This document shows, one piece after another, positions 1-12,373 of a DNA stretch of 64,000 nt. The translations under genes were made by a program, and so were the position numbers. Under the pieces are notes generated by a model that was not told where the DNA came from, did no database searches, and saw only the letters and a program-made list of their open reading frames with translations. This DNA is from Mucidula mucida. Its lineage: Eukaryota; Basidiomycota; Agaricomycetes; Agaricales; Physalacriaceae. Each line of letters opens with the position of its first letter. The first letter of the stretch is position 1. The DNA lies in the NCBI GenBank assembly GCA_015501055.1, contig JADNYV010000006.1, positions 124,001-188,000 of the forward strand, given 5' to 3'.

Positions 1-299
1 TCGGAAAGGTAGTGGGCTCAGAGGTGGTACAGCTTTACGTGTCCTACCCAAACACCGGGGTCACACAGGTTCCTCTACAACTAAGGGGATTCGCAAAGGT
101 CCATGATATCGCCGCAGGCGAGTCCGGATTAGCGACCATCAAGCTAGACAAATACGCGTTCTCGTTCTGGGACCCATCTGTCAATGCGTGGCGAGTTGTT
201 GCAGGGGATTATGTATTACGCGTTGGAAAGAGCAGCGAGGATTTGGAGTTGAAGGCAGTTGTTACAGTAGCTAAAGGGTTTACCTGGAATGGTGTTTAG
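1..299 (+). CDS. GH3 beta-glucosidase, C-terminal end (partial)
   Basis: Open frame running in from the left edge (codon phase starting at base 3) to a TAG at 297-299. The last ~98 residues match the fibronectin III-like domain that closes fungal glycoside hydrolase family 3 beta-glucosidases: the [10 protein letters not shown] strand near the start, then [10 protein letters not shown], and a [21 protein letters not shown] stretch ending in hydrophobic strands. In this family the domain packs on the catalytic (beta/alpha) sandwich; the catalytic residues lie upstream outside the window, so activity cannot be judged. Family known to release glucose from cellobiose and other beta-glucosides. 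No intron seen in this part. Convergent or tandem relation to the upstream gene body is unknown. Confidence 0.88.
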   Translation, partial: GKVVGSEVVQLYVSYPNTGVTQVPLQLRGFAKVHDIAAGESGLATIKLDKYAFSFWDPSVNAWRVVAGDYVLRVGKSSEDLELKAVVTVAKGFTWNGV

Positions 300-448
300 T
301 CGTCGAAATAAACAAATCTGTATCAATGCCATATCGTGCTGTCAGGGGCTATCCACGTGGAGACAAACCTGTGGCCAAACTGACCACTTGCTTACTGCCA
401 CCACTGTTCGTTCGTTGAGCAGCTTGAATTACTTGTCCTTTCGTCAAT

Positions 449-1332
<884 letters not shown>

Positions 1333-1504
1333 ACTCTTCATGGGTTCTCCTTATACATATATGCGGATACTGGCTCTCCCTCAACCCCGGTTGGTCGTAC
1401 CTTCTGTTTGTTTTCCCTCCTTCGTTCCGCTCAACATAGGTTTTACATATTGTAATACAAACACAATTGGACTAAGATACACCTAAATGATGGCGCACAG
1501 GAAG

Positions 1505-4360
1505 TCAAGAACCAAATGCATTGTTCCAGTTACTCCCCCACCACTTTTTGATCCTCTCTGCACCGTGCTCCTCATAGTCTGCCTTGGTCATACCGGTTGT
1601 CTTGAACTCATCAGTCATGCTGAACGCCGCCATACCCTTCCATGCGTCCAGCGTTGGATCGGCAGCTCTAACAATATTAATGGGCATGTCTTGTAGAAGA
1701 AGCGGGCGCAACGTATGGTGCAGTCTCTGTATCATGGATGGAAATTGAGAAGGTGCTCCAGTCAAGAAAACGTTCTAGACATCTTTATAAGCTTTCAGTG
1801 ACGTTTGGAGGTAGCAACTGTTACCTGGACAAGTCTTCCTTTTTCTGCGTCAGTGAATCTTGATAAGACGTTTTGTATAACCTCTCCAAGTCCCGCTGAA
1901 TCGACGCCGGCAATGCCTGGCGAAAACCACGTCTCGCACACTCTCCACCTTTCGGTGTTGAGATGGATCCGAGTGCTCCCTAGGCTCAAGCTTAGTACGG
2001 CAAGCAAAGTCTCGTTGAAGAAAGATTACATGCCTTCCACATCACCTTCTTCGTACCGAGGCTTGAAAGAGTCCATCAGAGCCGAACGCTGCGCCGAAAT
2101 GGCCGCATGCGTTTCGTGTAAACCAAACGTGGGATCGTGAGCAAGAAGTTTCTGTTCAATCAATTGCAGTTGATTGAGGTCTTCTTCCTCTTCGTCCGAT
2201 GGAGCTGCAGTATTCTGATGATGCAGTTAGTGAGTTGATGATATGAAAGGGAGCAAGTCTACAATTTTGCGGTATATAGCCCAGTCCGCGTCGTCAGCAC
2301 CAAAGGTGTCCTCTGCAAACAGTCAATTGAATTCGGAGAAGGCTGATGACAGTGAATAGCGCACCACCACCCGTTTTCCTTTTCTTCTTCGACATCCTCT
2401 CGTCAGAGGCCAAGTTGGCGATGTTTTTCATCCTCGCTTGAGCTGCCGCGCTCTTACGGTCAGTCAGAGCCACTTTCCGTCGAGCTCTTTCCCGAATACG
2501 GGTCATGAGGGCCTATTCTTAAGACATGAGTATCTGCAAAGAGATAAGTACCACACTTACATCCTGCTCCTCCCTGAGCTTTCGGGACCAGCCACTCAGA
2601 TCACTTTCGCGTTCGTCGGCTTCCCTCTGCTCTTCCTTCATCTTCTCCTCTCGCTCGCGTTCTTTCTCACGACGAGCTCTGGCGCGCGCTTCAAAGCCGG
2701 CTTTCATAAGTTTCTGCTTCTTCTTCTCCTTGAGGCCCTCTTCGTCTAACTGACTGCCTGTCAATAGCAGACCTCCCAAAGTCGAGTACACTTACATCCG
2801 CATCCGGTACATCCACCAGTGGGAAAGCAGGTTCTTCCTAGATCCATGTTAGGAACAATAATGGTGGGTAGTACAATGCCGCGAACCAAGTTATCGTCAC
2901 CTTCAGCCGCCTCCTTCTTGCGGGCTTTCTTCAAATCGGCCTCCAACCTTTTGATAGTGTCGTCCAACTCCTGATCATTATCGAAGCCTTCATTAGCGAG
3001 CCTAGTCTAAGGAAGGTCAGGCTGCACTACTTCGTCAATAAGAAAGACGCACGGCCCAATCCCTTTTGCCCTCGTCGCTGCGTGCCTCGCGGAGAGTTAC
3101 AAGGTGCTGCAAATCGTTCTCTTTTTGTACGAGCTTGAAGGGTGCGTTAGTCTTATCTTGAAGGTCTGTAGAATTCCGTACTTTTTCCAGACGCGTCTTG
3201 GCTGCCAGTTCCTGCAGTTTCCGACCTTGTTCCTTTCTTTTTTCTGCGATGCGAGCTAATTCTTCTTCTGTTTTTTCCTCTGCAGTCGGAAGGGTGTAAG
3301 GGAATTGTATGATAACCCCGGAAGACTTGAGTTTCAGTGGGTCCTTTAATGTGCGCAGGAGAGTTTGATAATCAGGTGAGACGTCACAGAATTTTTGTAG
3401 CATCCACTTTGTGCTTGAAACTTAATACTACAGATGAAGAAAGCACGCCAAACTCACATTCGCTTGTACAGAGGTCACACGCGTCGGGAAATTGGGGTAT
3501 TTGAGTTGAATCAATTTCAGCAGGTACTCCGAGGATTGCATTGCCCCCCATGGTATTCTGAACAAGGCGAGGTCAATAAAGCGCGTGCAGCATGTCAGAG
3601 TATTCACCTTTTGGCGTGACTTAGAATTCCTTTCCCGTTCAAGATGGGCATGACAGACGTGGAAGCAGTGTTGAACGAGACACAAATACCATCAGCAGTG
3701 AAGGGGGAATCACGTCCAGCATTATTGTTTTGATAAAAGGACATTATTCCGTCGACACAGTATGACAAGGATGGTACCGAATATTGCTCGAACATCAACT
3801 CAGTGGTCACTACGCGAGGTTGAGTACGTGTATAATATAAGCTAGATTGTACACATACATGCCCTTGAATGTAAGGGTGTGCTGAGTCTTTCTGTCATGA
3901 GAATTGGATGGTCGACAGTAGGTGTATCAATTCCGAGGTTTACAAAAGCATAGTCCAGAGCATTTTCCTGTGCTTTTCGGTCAAGTTCATCAACACTGGG
4001 AGCATCTGTGGAATCCGGGCATACCAGAGCATCAAAGTTGAGGAGCACGTCGCCTTCCCAGGCCGAGCGTGATTGTGCTTTGGCACCGCTTTCAACGTCG
4101 ATGGCGTCGCCGAAGAGCAGCAGAGGTTTATTATTTCGTCGTTCCTTGTACTTTGATATGGCGTTGGGTCCGTATCGAGGGGAGGAAGAGGTAGCAAAGC
4201 CCCAGCGTAGATGAGTTGCACCGTTGTCGATGATGAGGGGGGTATGCTGGTCGCGATGGACATTGTACGCGTCGGGCGGGGGCGGCAGCGTTGGGAGCGC
4301 GTGGGTCGGCACGGGGGTGACTGCGGACCAGTCGTCAACAAGCATGTCGACGTCGTCCAT
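1505..4360 (-). CDS. ARP5: Actin-related protein Arp5 (INO80 complex)
   Basis: Multi-exon minus-strand gene. N-terminal exon shows the actin-fold nucleotide-binding strand as LIIDNGATHLRWGFA; further exons give an actin-like core with FEQYSVPSLSYCVDG, GAMQSSEYLLKLIQLKYP and FPYTLPTAEE. A long, highly charged Lys/Arg/Glu-rich insertion (about 2300-3400) is the hallmark of Arp5 among actin-related proteins. The C-terminal part has ERWRVCETWFSPGIAGVDSA, NVFLTGAPSQFPSM and ends with WWGSNWNNAFGS. Known role: Arp5, with Ies6, forms the module of the INO80 remodeller that grips the nucleosome. The start is the ATG at 4358-4360; a longer frame to 4408 begins only at a TTG. It is head-to-head with the class V myosin, 87 bases between start codons, and its 3' end faces the Rab gene. 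Confidence 0.9.
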
Positions 4361-4447
4361 TTGAACGAACGTGTTGACTGTATGCTTTTGTGTGGCTGTT
4401 CCGTCCAAACACGCTGAAATTATCCTTGCTTCCGTCCCCTTTCGACC
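4361..4447. promoter_or_regulatory. Compact divergent promoter, ARP5 / myosin V
   Basis: Only 87 bases separate the two start codons, so both promoters and 5' leaders must lie here or overlap coding sequence. Pyrimidine-rich tract just before the myosin ATG (CCTTGCTTCCGTCCCCTTTC). No clear TATA box. Confidence 0.5.
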
Positions 4448-7400
4448 ATGGCGGAGAACATATATAACAAGGGCACCAGGGTCTGGTTCGAGGACAAGGA
4501 CCAGGCCTGGATATCTGCAGAGGTTTCCTCTCTCACAAAGACCGACGACAACGTCAAGATCGTCTTCACTGACGAGCGCGGCAAGGTAATACCAGTCCCC
4601 TCATTTTCTCGCTCAACTCACCATCTTTTAAATACAGGAAATTACGGTGAATACGACTGTCAAGGCTATCAAGGACGGCGCAGATGGCCTCCCCCCACTA
4701 CGAAACCCGCCCTTGTTGGAGACGGCTGATGATTTAGCAACGCTTTCCCATCTTAACGAACCCTCAGGTTAGCACCCTCGTTTATGCGCATATATGCTGC
4801 CTAAACGACCGTTTAGTGCTTCATACGATCCGGAATCGCTATGCTCAGCACAGTATATATACATACAGTGGCATTGTCCTTATTGCCGTCAATCCTTTCC
4901 AGCGTGTCACTCTTTATGGTCCCGAAATTATACAGGCTTATAGCGGCCGACGGCGAGGAGACCTAGAACCCCATCTTTTCGCCATCGCAGAAGACGCGTA
5001 TACTGCCATGAGAAAAGAGGGCATGGGCCAAACAATCATCGTATCTGGGGAGAGGTACGTGCTGCCTGTCCTTCTAGTCGCGTCTTTCTCACCGTCTTCA
5101 GTGGTGCTGGAAAGACGGAATCTGTGAGTGTTCTATGCTGTCTAACTGCTCTCGCTAACGCTTTACAAGGCCAAATTCATCATGCGATATCTCGCCTCAG
5201 TGAATCCCCCTGACTCTAACGTCAAGGCCAAGGCCAAATTCTCCCTCGACGACTCTAGCGAGATTGAACGTCAGATTCTTGCTACGAATCCTATCCTCGA
5301 AGCCTTCGGTAACGCGAAGACAACACGGAATGACAACTCGTCGCGGTTCGGTAAATACATACAGGTAAGAATGAAATTGCCGTTGACTTTCTTGTTTTTC
5401 ATCACCTGTCGTCTTTAGATTCTCTTCGATGGCAAACAGGAGATCGTCGGCGCTCGCATCCGTACATATCTGCTTGAGCGCTCTCGCATCGTTTTCCAGC
5501 CTACCACCGAGCGTAACTACCACATTTTTTACCAACTCTGCGCGGGCGCTCCACTCAAGGAGAGGAAAGACCTTGGTCTAGACACAGATGTTTCCAAGTT
5601 TTTCTATCTCAAGCAGGGCGGACCTGCGTCTACACCTATCAATGGAGTCGACGATACAGAGGAGTTCAGAGCGACGCAACAGGCCCTTTCCACTGTTGGA
5701 ATTAGTGTCGAAAAACAATGGGCAGTGTTCCGACTCCTCTCAGCCCTTCTCCATCTGGGAAATGTCAAAGTCACTCAACTTCGCACCGACGCCATGATTG
5801 ACGAAAACGACTCCTCCCTCATTTTGGCGACACGCTTCTTAGGTGTTAACCTTGCAGAATTCAAGAAATGGACCGTAAAGAAACAGATCACTACCCGCTC
5901 CGAGAAAATCGTCTCCGCTCTAAACGCCGCCCAGGCCACAGTAGTCCGTGATAGCGTCTCCAAATTTGTCTACGCCTGCATGTTCGAATGGTTGGTGGCA
6001 ATCGTGAATGAGAGTTTGGCTGGAGAGAACGGTGATGCCGCGGAGCGCGCAGAGATGTTCATTGGTGTTTTGGATATCTATGGATTTGAACATTTCCAGA
6101 AGGTAAGGCCTAAGTTGAATGTCGACTTGAATTTTGCTCAACTCCCTCTAGAACTCGTTCGAGCAATTCAGTATCAACTACGCAAACGAGAAGCTCCAAC
6201 AAGAGGTGACGATCTACAGCATTCATTTCAGCAGCGGCTGATATTTATCTAGTTCAATTCTCACGTTTTCAAACTGGAACAAGAGGAATACGTGAAGGAA
6301 GAGATCAATTGGACCTTCATTGATTTCTCGGACAATCAGCCCTGTATCGACGTCATCGAAGGAAAACTTGGTGTATTGGCTCTCCTTGACGAAGAGTCGC
6401 GGTTGCCATCTGGTAGCGACGCTTCATTTTTGCAGAAGCTTCACAACCAACTTGGCAAGCCCGAATTCAAGAAAGTCTTCAAGAAGCCTCGATTTGGCAA
6501 CACCGCCTTTACCATTGCGCATTACGCTCTGGATGTCACGTATGAGGCGGAGGGCTTTTTGGAGAAGAACAGAGACACAGTCCCTGACGAACAAATGGCA
6601 CTCTTGGCTTCCACTAAGAATCCTTTCCTCAAGGAGGTATTGGACGCTGCGTTATTATCCACGAAGCCTACCGACTCCCCCAATGCGAACTCCCCCGCTG
6701 TTTCGGACTCCGGTAGCGTTGGGTCTCGCCGCTCATCCGTCATTCCTGATCCTGGACGTCAATCATGGATTGCGCAAACACCAACTGGCGCGTCCTCCGG
6801 CGGACCAAAGCGCGGTGGCGTAGGAGGCGTCAAGAAACCGACACAAGGATCCATTTTCAAAGCGTCTCTCATCACACTCATGGACACTCTAGGCGTCACC
6901 AATGTTCACTACATTCGTTGCATCAAACCTAATGAGCAGAAGAAGCCTTGGGAGTTTACCCCTCAACAAGTCTTGGGACAGTTGCGTGCTTGCGGTGTGC
7001 TTGAAACGATTCGTATCAGTTGCGCTGGTTATCCCACCCGATGGACATATGAAGAGTTTGCCGAGAGGTGAGGACTTGTCAATTCAACTAATGGCGTCTT
7101 GTATTGAATGACGGCTAGATACTACATGTTGGTCCCTTCAACGACTTGGCAACCTATGATTCAGTCTATGGATCTTCGATCCCTCTGTACCGCAATTCTG
7201 AAAAAGACTATCGAGGACACCGACAAGTACCAGAATGGTTTGACTAAAATCTTCTTCCGAGCGGGCATGCTTGCGGCGCTCGAGTCCATGCGGTCGGATC
7301 GGTTGAATGCAATGGTCACTGTCGTCCAGAAGAACATGCGGAGACGTATGGCAGTCAAGCGGTATCAGACTCTACGGCGATCCGCTATCAAAATCCAAAC

Positions 7401-10034
7401 TTGGTGGAGAGGTATCCAGGCTCGAAAACTCGTGGAGTCGATCCGCCGCGAAGTGGCCGCGAAGCGTTTACAGAGTGCCGTTCGTCGTTATGTTCAAAGG
7501 AAGCACTTCCTAGAAATCAAGCGAGGCATTACGTTGTTTCAGAGCCGTACGCCCTATTGTTCCTATCTGTTCAGTCATTTCTGATACTATTTTGCAGGCG
7601 TCCGAGGTGCTCAGGCTCGGGGAAAGTACCGACAAGACAAAAGCTCCCATGCAGCTATCATACTACAGAGTCTCCTACGTGGCGTGTACGCCGATTCCTT
7701 GCGTCTGTTGTGACCAAACGGACTGACTGTTTCTAGTTCTTCTCGTCGCAGATTCCGTGTCGACGTCAAACATGTTGTCTATCTGCAGTCTTGCATTCGT
7801 CGACGTCTTGCCCGCAAGGAGTTGAAGGGTCTCAAAGCGGAAGCGCGGTCTGTTTCCAAATTCAAGGAGATATCCTACAAGCTAGAGAACAAGGTCGTCG
7901 AGCTTACACAAAACCTTCAAACGCGTACGGAGGAGAAGCGGGACTTGCAGCGTAAGCTGACAGAGTTAGAACAGCAACTGCAGCAGTATGCGACTCGGCA
8001 TGAGGACGTTGATGCGCGTGCCAAAGCGTTGCAATCGTCTCTGCAAGCAGCGGAGGCCCAGCTCACACAGCGGGACGAGCTTCTGAATGCAAAGGCGGAG
8101 GTGGAACAGAGGCTAGAAGAAGCGTTGACGAAAGCAGCTGAGAAGGAAACAGTGATCCAGAACCTCCACAACGAGATTAGCCGACAAGCTGAACAGCTCG
8201 AGCATCACCAACGCACCATCGAGAGCACGCCAGTGCGTACTCAGGAGGATACTTCCGTCATCATCACCCTCAAGAGTGAGGTTGCTGCTCTACGCGAGCA
8301 ACTCAATCGATCCAACGCTTTGAACGCCCTTACAAGAGGTGCTCGTGAGCCTCCTCTCTCCCCTACCTTCGCACCTACCCTACGGCCCGCCGAAGCCATT
8401 GCCGTCGTCAACGGGACGTATCAGCGCCATCAACGTCGACACAGTTCGGCAGGCGTCTACGCTCTGCCGCCAACTGACGGTCGTGCCTCAACGGATGAAA
8501 GCATGTATGACGTTCGTAGAGATCATGCTCTGAATCCGCGTGCTGTATCCGTGGCGTTCAATGGCGAGGACAACTATTTGCGTGTACGCACCAATGGCTT
8601 ACCAGATATCCGCGACTACGAGGATCCCGCTGAGGAGAAGATCAAACTTATGCAGGACAACAAGCGCCTGGAGGAGGACGTGTTCGACGGTCTCGTTCGT
8701 GGCTTGAAGATTCCGGCACCTAGTCTTACCAACCCTTCCGCCGTCAAAGAAATTCTTTTCCCAGCCAACCTCATCAGTCTTATCACAAACGAGATGTGGA
8801 AATACGGCTTGATACAGGAAAGCGAACGTTTCCTTGCGAATGTGATGCAGACAATTCAAACGCATGTTATGGTAAGGCTCTATTTTGTGATAACTCAAGG
8901 TCTTGATCGTTTTGTAGTCATTCACTGGCGAAGAGGCGATTATCCCGGGCATTTTCTGGCTATCCAACGTTCACGAAATGCTGTCATTCATTTGCGTTGC
9001 GGAGAGCGATATGCTTCAAGGCATCGGCCCTGGCGAAGAGAACTCGGTGAGGCCGTTCGACTGGAACGACTATGAGCGATTGGTTTCCGTGGTCAAGCAC
9101 GACCTGGACAGCTTAGAGTACAACATCTACCACACATGGATGCTTGAGACGAAGAAGAAGCTGTCGAAGATGGTGATTCCGGCTCTGATCGAAAGCCAAT
9201 CGTTACCGGGCTTCACAACGAGTGACGGGGGAGGGCGCTTGTTCAATCGGCTGCTCAACTCCAATAGTCAGCCAGCTTACAGCATGGACGACATCTTGAA
9301 TCTCTTGAACAAGGTCTGGAAGAGTCTGAAGAGCTATTATATGGAGGAGTCGGTCGTACAACAAGTGGTCACAGAGTTGCTCAAGCTCATCGGTGTGACA
9401 AGTTTCAACGATCTTCTCATGAGGAGGAACTTTTCATCTTGGAAACGAGGTATGATTTATCGACCCTTCGCTTTTCGGTGGCTGATTTTTCTCTACAGCG
9501 ATGCAAATTCAATACAATATCACTCGAATCGAAGAATGGTGTAAATCTCATGACATGCCCGAAGGGACATTACAGCTGGAACACTTGATGCAGGCCACGA
9601 AGTTATTACAGTTGAAAAAGGTGCTTATTTTCTGTTACATATTGTCAGTATTGCTAACTGGAAGCGTCTCTCAGGCTACTGCGGCCGACATAGAGATTAT
9701 TTATGATGTTTGCTGGATGTTGAGTCCCATGCAAATCCAACGAATGTGCACGAATTATTATGTCGCTGATTACGAGGTACGTTTCTTTTGTAGGAACAGT
9801 GGCATGGCATGCTAAATATACGCATAGAACCCAATATCTCCCGAGATACTCCGCGTGGTTGCGTCGAGAGTGCAGGCTAATGACCGTAATGATCATTTGC
9901 TGTTATCACCAGAGACGGAAGAGGTAGGACCGTACGAGCTACCACTCCCTCGGGAGGTTTCTGGACTCGAGACGTACGTACCGGCATATCTCAATGTGTC
10001 GCATTTGCGGCGTCTTGCAGCTTTAGTTTCATAG
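4448..10034 (+). CDS. MYO2: Class V myosin heavy chain
   Basis: Complete multi-exon gene from ATG 4448 to TAG 10032-10034. Domains in order: N-terminal SH3-like domain ([16 protein letters not shown]); motor with P-loop [10 protein letters not shown], which is split over three exons by introns near 5055-5099 and 5124-5170; switch [11 protein letters not shown]; switch [11 protein letters not shown]; actin-binding region with [17 protein letters not shown]; converter; several IQ motifs (for example [15 protein letters not shown] and [15 protein letters not shown]) for calmodulin-type light chains; coiled coil about 7830-8330; and the DIL cargo-binding tail (about 8640-9900) with [21 protein letters not shown]. 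Known role: moves secretory vesicles and organelles along actin to growth sites, receiving Rab GTPases and adaptors at the tail. Domain set and order are those of an intact myosin V; I see no disabling change. Confidence 0.93.
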
Positions 10035-10190
10035 TTTTCGTTCGGATGTTTATATACTATACCTCGCTTTACTGGATCATGACCTTATTACTCGCAATGT
10101 CTGTATTGAAAAAGTTTTGGAAGATTGTACCAATAGTCACGTGTGAGCGAACCAATAAGGGAAACCGGGACAAACTGAGAAGATACCTCC

Positions 10191-10655
10191 ATGCCGCTCC
10201 CATTCGACCTCTGCGCACGTCTGCAAAATGCGTTCCGAGCGCGTCACCAACGGCTAGCTGTCGAACATACCACCCAGAATCTCGGAATTCTCTCAATTTT
10301 ACTCCGCCACGGCTTCATATCCAACATCACCCGAGGGTCTGTCGCCGCGCCCTCAGCGGAACACTTTGCAGCCGCACCAGAGGCGCAACGGCGGATATGG
10401 GTCGACCTCAAGTACCGAGATGACTTGCCGGTACTCAACCAGATGTCTCTCATCAGCAAACCCAGTAAAAAAGTGCATATGGAGCTTGGCGAATTGCGCC
10501 TCATCTGCTCGGGACGACGGACAAAGACAGTCGCGCCGTTGGGAATGGGTGAAATAGCCGTGGTTAGGACCAAGAACAAGGAGAATGAATGGGTAGAAGC
10601 GAGGGAGGCGATGCAGTTGAAGCTGGGCGGAGAGGTCGTTTGTCGCGTCAGTTGA
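10191..10655 (+). CDS. MRPS8: Mitochondrial small-subunit ribosomal protein uS8m
   Basis: Intronless 154-codon frame with an ATG at 10191. Matches the S8 family: an N-terminal helix region (FDLCARLQNAFRARHQRL) followed by ILSILLRHGFISNITRGS, then RIWVDLKYRDDLPVLNQM, VHMELGELRLICSGRRTKTV, and a C-terminal LGMGEIAVVR..GGEVVCRVS, the glycine-rich end that contacts rRNA helix 21 in bacterial S8. The basic, Arg-rich N-terminus suits mitochondrial import. It lies 156 bases after the myosin stop codon, in tandem. A decayed piece of this gene occurs at about 26428-26490. The lack of introns contrasts with most neighbours. Confidence 0.85.
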   Translation: MPLPFDLCARLQNAFRARHQRLAVEHTTQNLGILSILLRHGFISNITRGSVAAPSAEHFAAAPEAQRRIWVDLKYRDDLPVLNQMSLISKPSKKVHMELGELRLICSGRRTKTVAPLGMGEIAVVRTKNKENEWVEAREAMQLKLGGEVVCRVS

Positions 10656-10816
10656 GGCGGGTAAGTGCTCGCTTTCTTGTCTGAATTGTTCTCATTTTGG
10701 TACAGGTGTACTATTACTCCTCATTGCCAAAAAAAATCTGAAAAGCTTGACACCGAAGGACGGCTAACAACTGCTTGCACACTGGTTACATTACAACTTG
10801 ATTACTGCGCATATCA

Positions 10817-12146
10817 TCATGCATACACCTTGAAACCAGCGTCGCCAGTCGGTGTGGCAGCAGAACATACCGCTCGCCCGCCCACGGGTATATGCGAAAT
10901 AGCGCCGTCCGAACAGAGCAGATGCGCAGAGTCGTCAACATCATCCTGTCGAACATTATTCACGCAAACATATGGGAGAAGACTTGCACTTACGGGTATC
11001 CATTCCCATCCACCACATCGGATATACTCAACAACGTACTCTCCGTCACCGCCAATCCCAAGTGACCCATCCTCTTGGTACTTCAAACCGACGTGACTGC
11101 CATTCTGATATGCAGAGGCCATGACGGCCCACAAATTGGCAACGAATGAAGCCCTTGTCTCTTCCGTATCCATTGAAGCCTTGCCACGGAAGGGCCGAAC
11201 TATAACGATATCGCAAGATGCTGCTTCCGTTGGCGAAGCTCTAGCTAGCGGCGAAATACGAAAGGTAGGCTCCAATCGATCTACATTAACCGTGGATAGA
11301 AAGTATGCGAAAGGGCCGTATAAATCCACGATGGGATTGTCATCGTCGCTGTCCGAGTGATCTACGAATGTTTGTGAGGCTGGATCGTATTGCTGCACTA
11401 GTGTTGATGCCGTGGGCAGTAGCTTGACATGACTATGATACCACTTGCTAGCATTCTGCTGGGCTGCCATTTTGTAGCGTTCCAATCCAGGCAAATCCTT
11501 CCGCAGGACTTCCGAGTCGTGCAAGATGGAGGCATGAAGGCAAGTGGAGGTCACGACAGCGGATATAACCACTAATAATTATGTTAGCTCGCAACAGGAG
11601 TATTGAGATGAAAACAACCGGCAGGTATCTTCTTTTCAGCGGGTGGGGAAGACAATGTTGTAATTGCGAGTGTAAGGGGGATTGTGCTGGCATCTTTGAT
11701 GAACGACCAAACACCTTTCAATCTATAGTCTGCTTCTGCTGGGTCCTGAGGCGGAAATATAGACGAGAATAATGCGTTGGCTGTACCACACGGAACCAGG
11801 ACAAAGGACAAACTGAGTGGCGGACCACCAGCCCTTACTCCTTTCAACTCGGCTAGTGATAGGGAATTGATGATCTCATGTAGAGTTCCATCTCCAGATC
11901 CCAGAACGACTGTTACGCGCCCGGGTACTGTCTCTAGATAGCTAAGTAGGAGTTCTCCAGCATGTCCCACTCGGTCTGTCTCCAAAACCTTGTCGACAGT
12001 CTTCCCGTTTTGTGCGAGGAGGGGAAGAACTTGGTCGTTGAAGAATAGCTGGACATGCTTCAGCTTATGACACAATTCACTGTAGAATGACTAACCTTTG
12101 CAGTGCTATCGCCACAAACTGGATTGTATAATGCTACGAGCGACAT
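10817..12146 (-). CDS. Diacylglycerol / sphingoid-base kinase-like lipid kinase
   Basis: The first exon reads MSLVALYNPVCGDSTAK; a 47-base intron joins it to LFFNDQVLPLL, restoring the N-terminal NP..G strand of the DAGK catalytic fold. The signature GSGDGTLHEIINSL (nucleotide-binding, GGDGT-like) and VLVPCGTANALFSSI follow; the C-terminal half has the beta-rich lipid-binding half with YGPFAYFLSTVN and FRISPLAR. Family members phosphorylate diacylglycerol, sphingoid bases or ceramide; the substrate cannot be fixed from sequence. The first glycine of the usual GGDGT is replaced by serine-glycine (GSGDGT). A 48-base intron near the 3' end (10946-10993) is a multiple of three and lacks stops, so retention would add 16 residues. 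Start at ATG 12144-12146; divergent from the oxoprolinase gene with 227 bases between. Confidence 0.8.
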
Positions 12147-12325
12147 GGTAGATTAGCACACAGTAGAGCTTGATCGCGTGCTCGGATGGAAGCAAAATCG
12201 TGCCGGCGCCGGCTTCTCTGTTGGTTTACACTCACTGTGGCACCTGTGGATTCATTTCTGGTGTTTTCGGCGTCGGCTATGCTTCTAGCAGATAACAAAA
12301 TCGGTAGCCTTAGGCATTCCTTATC

Positions 12326-12336
12326 ATTTATATAAG
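12326..12336 (+). promoter_or_regulatory. Probable TATA box before the oxoprolinase-family gene
   Basis: ATTTATATAAG lies about 40 bases upstream of the ATG at 12374, in the 227-base spacer shared with the divergent lipid kinase gene. Most other spacers in the window lack such an element. Position relative to a transcription start is unknown; if functional, the 5' leader would be very short. Confidence 0.4.
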
Positions 12337-12373
12337 CCATCGGCTCTACCAGTACTCCATCAGTGCCACGACC

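Noticed and set aside
4361..4408. Longer ARP5 N-terminus starting at 4408
   Set aside because: The codon at 4406-4408 on the minus strand is TTG, and the family start fits the ATG at 4360.
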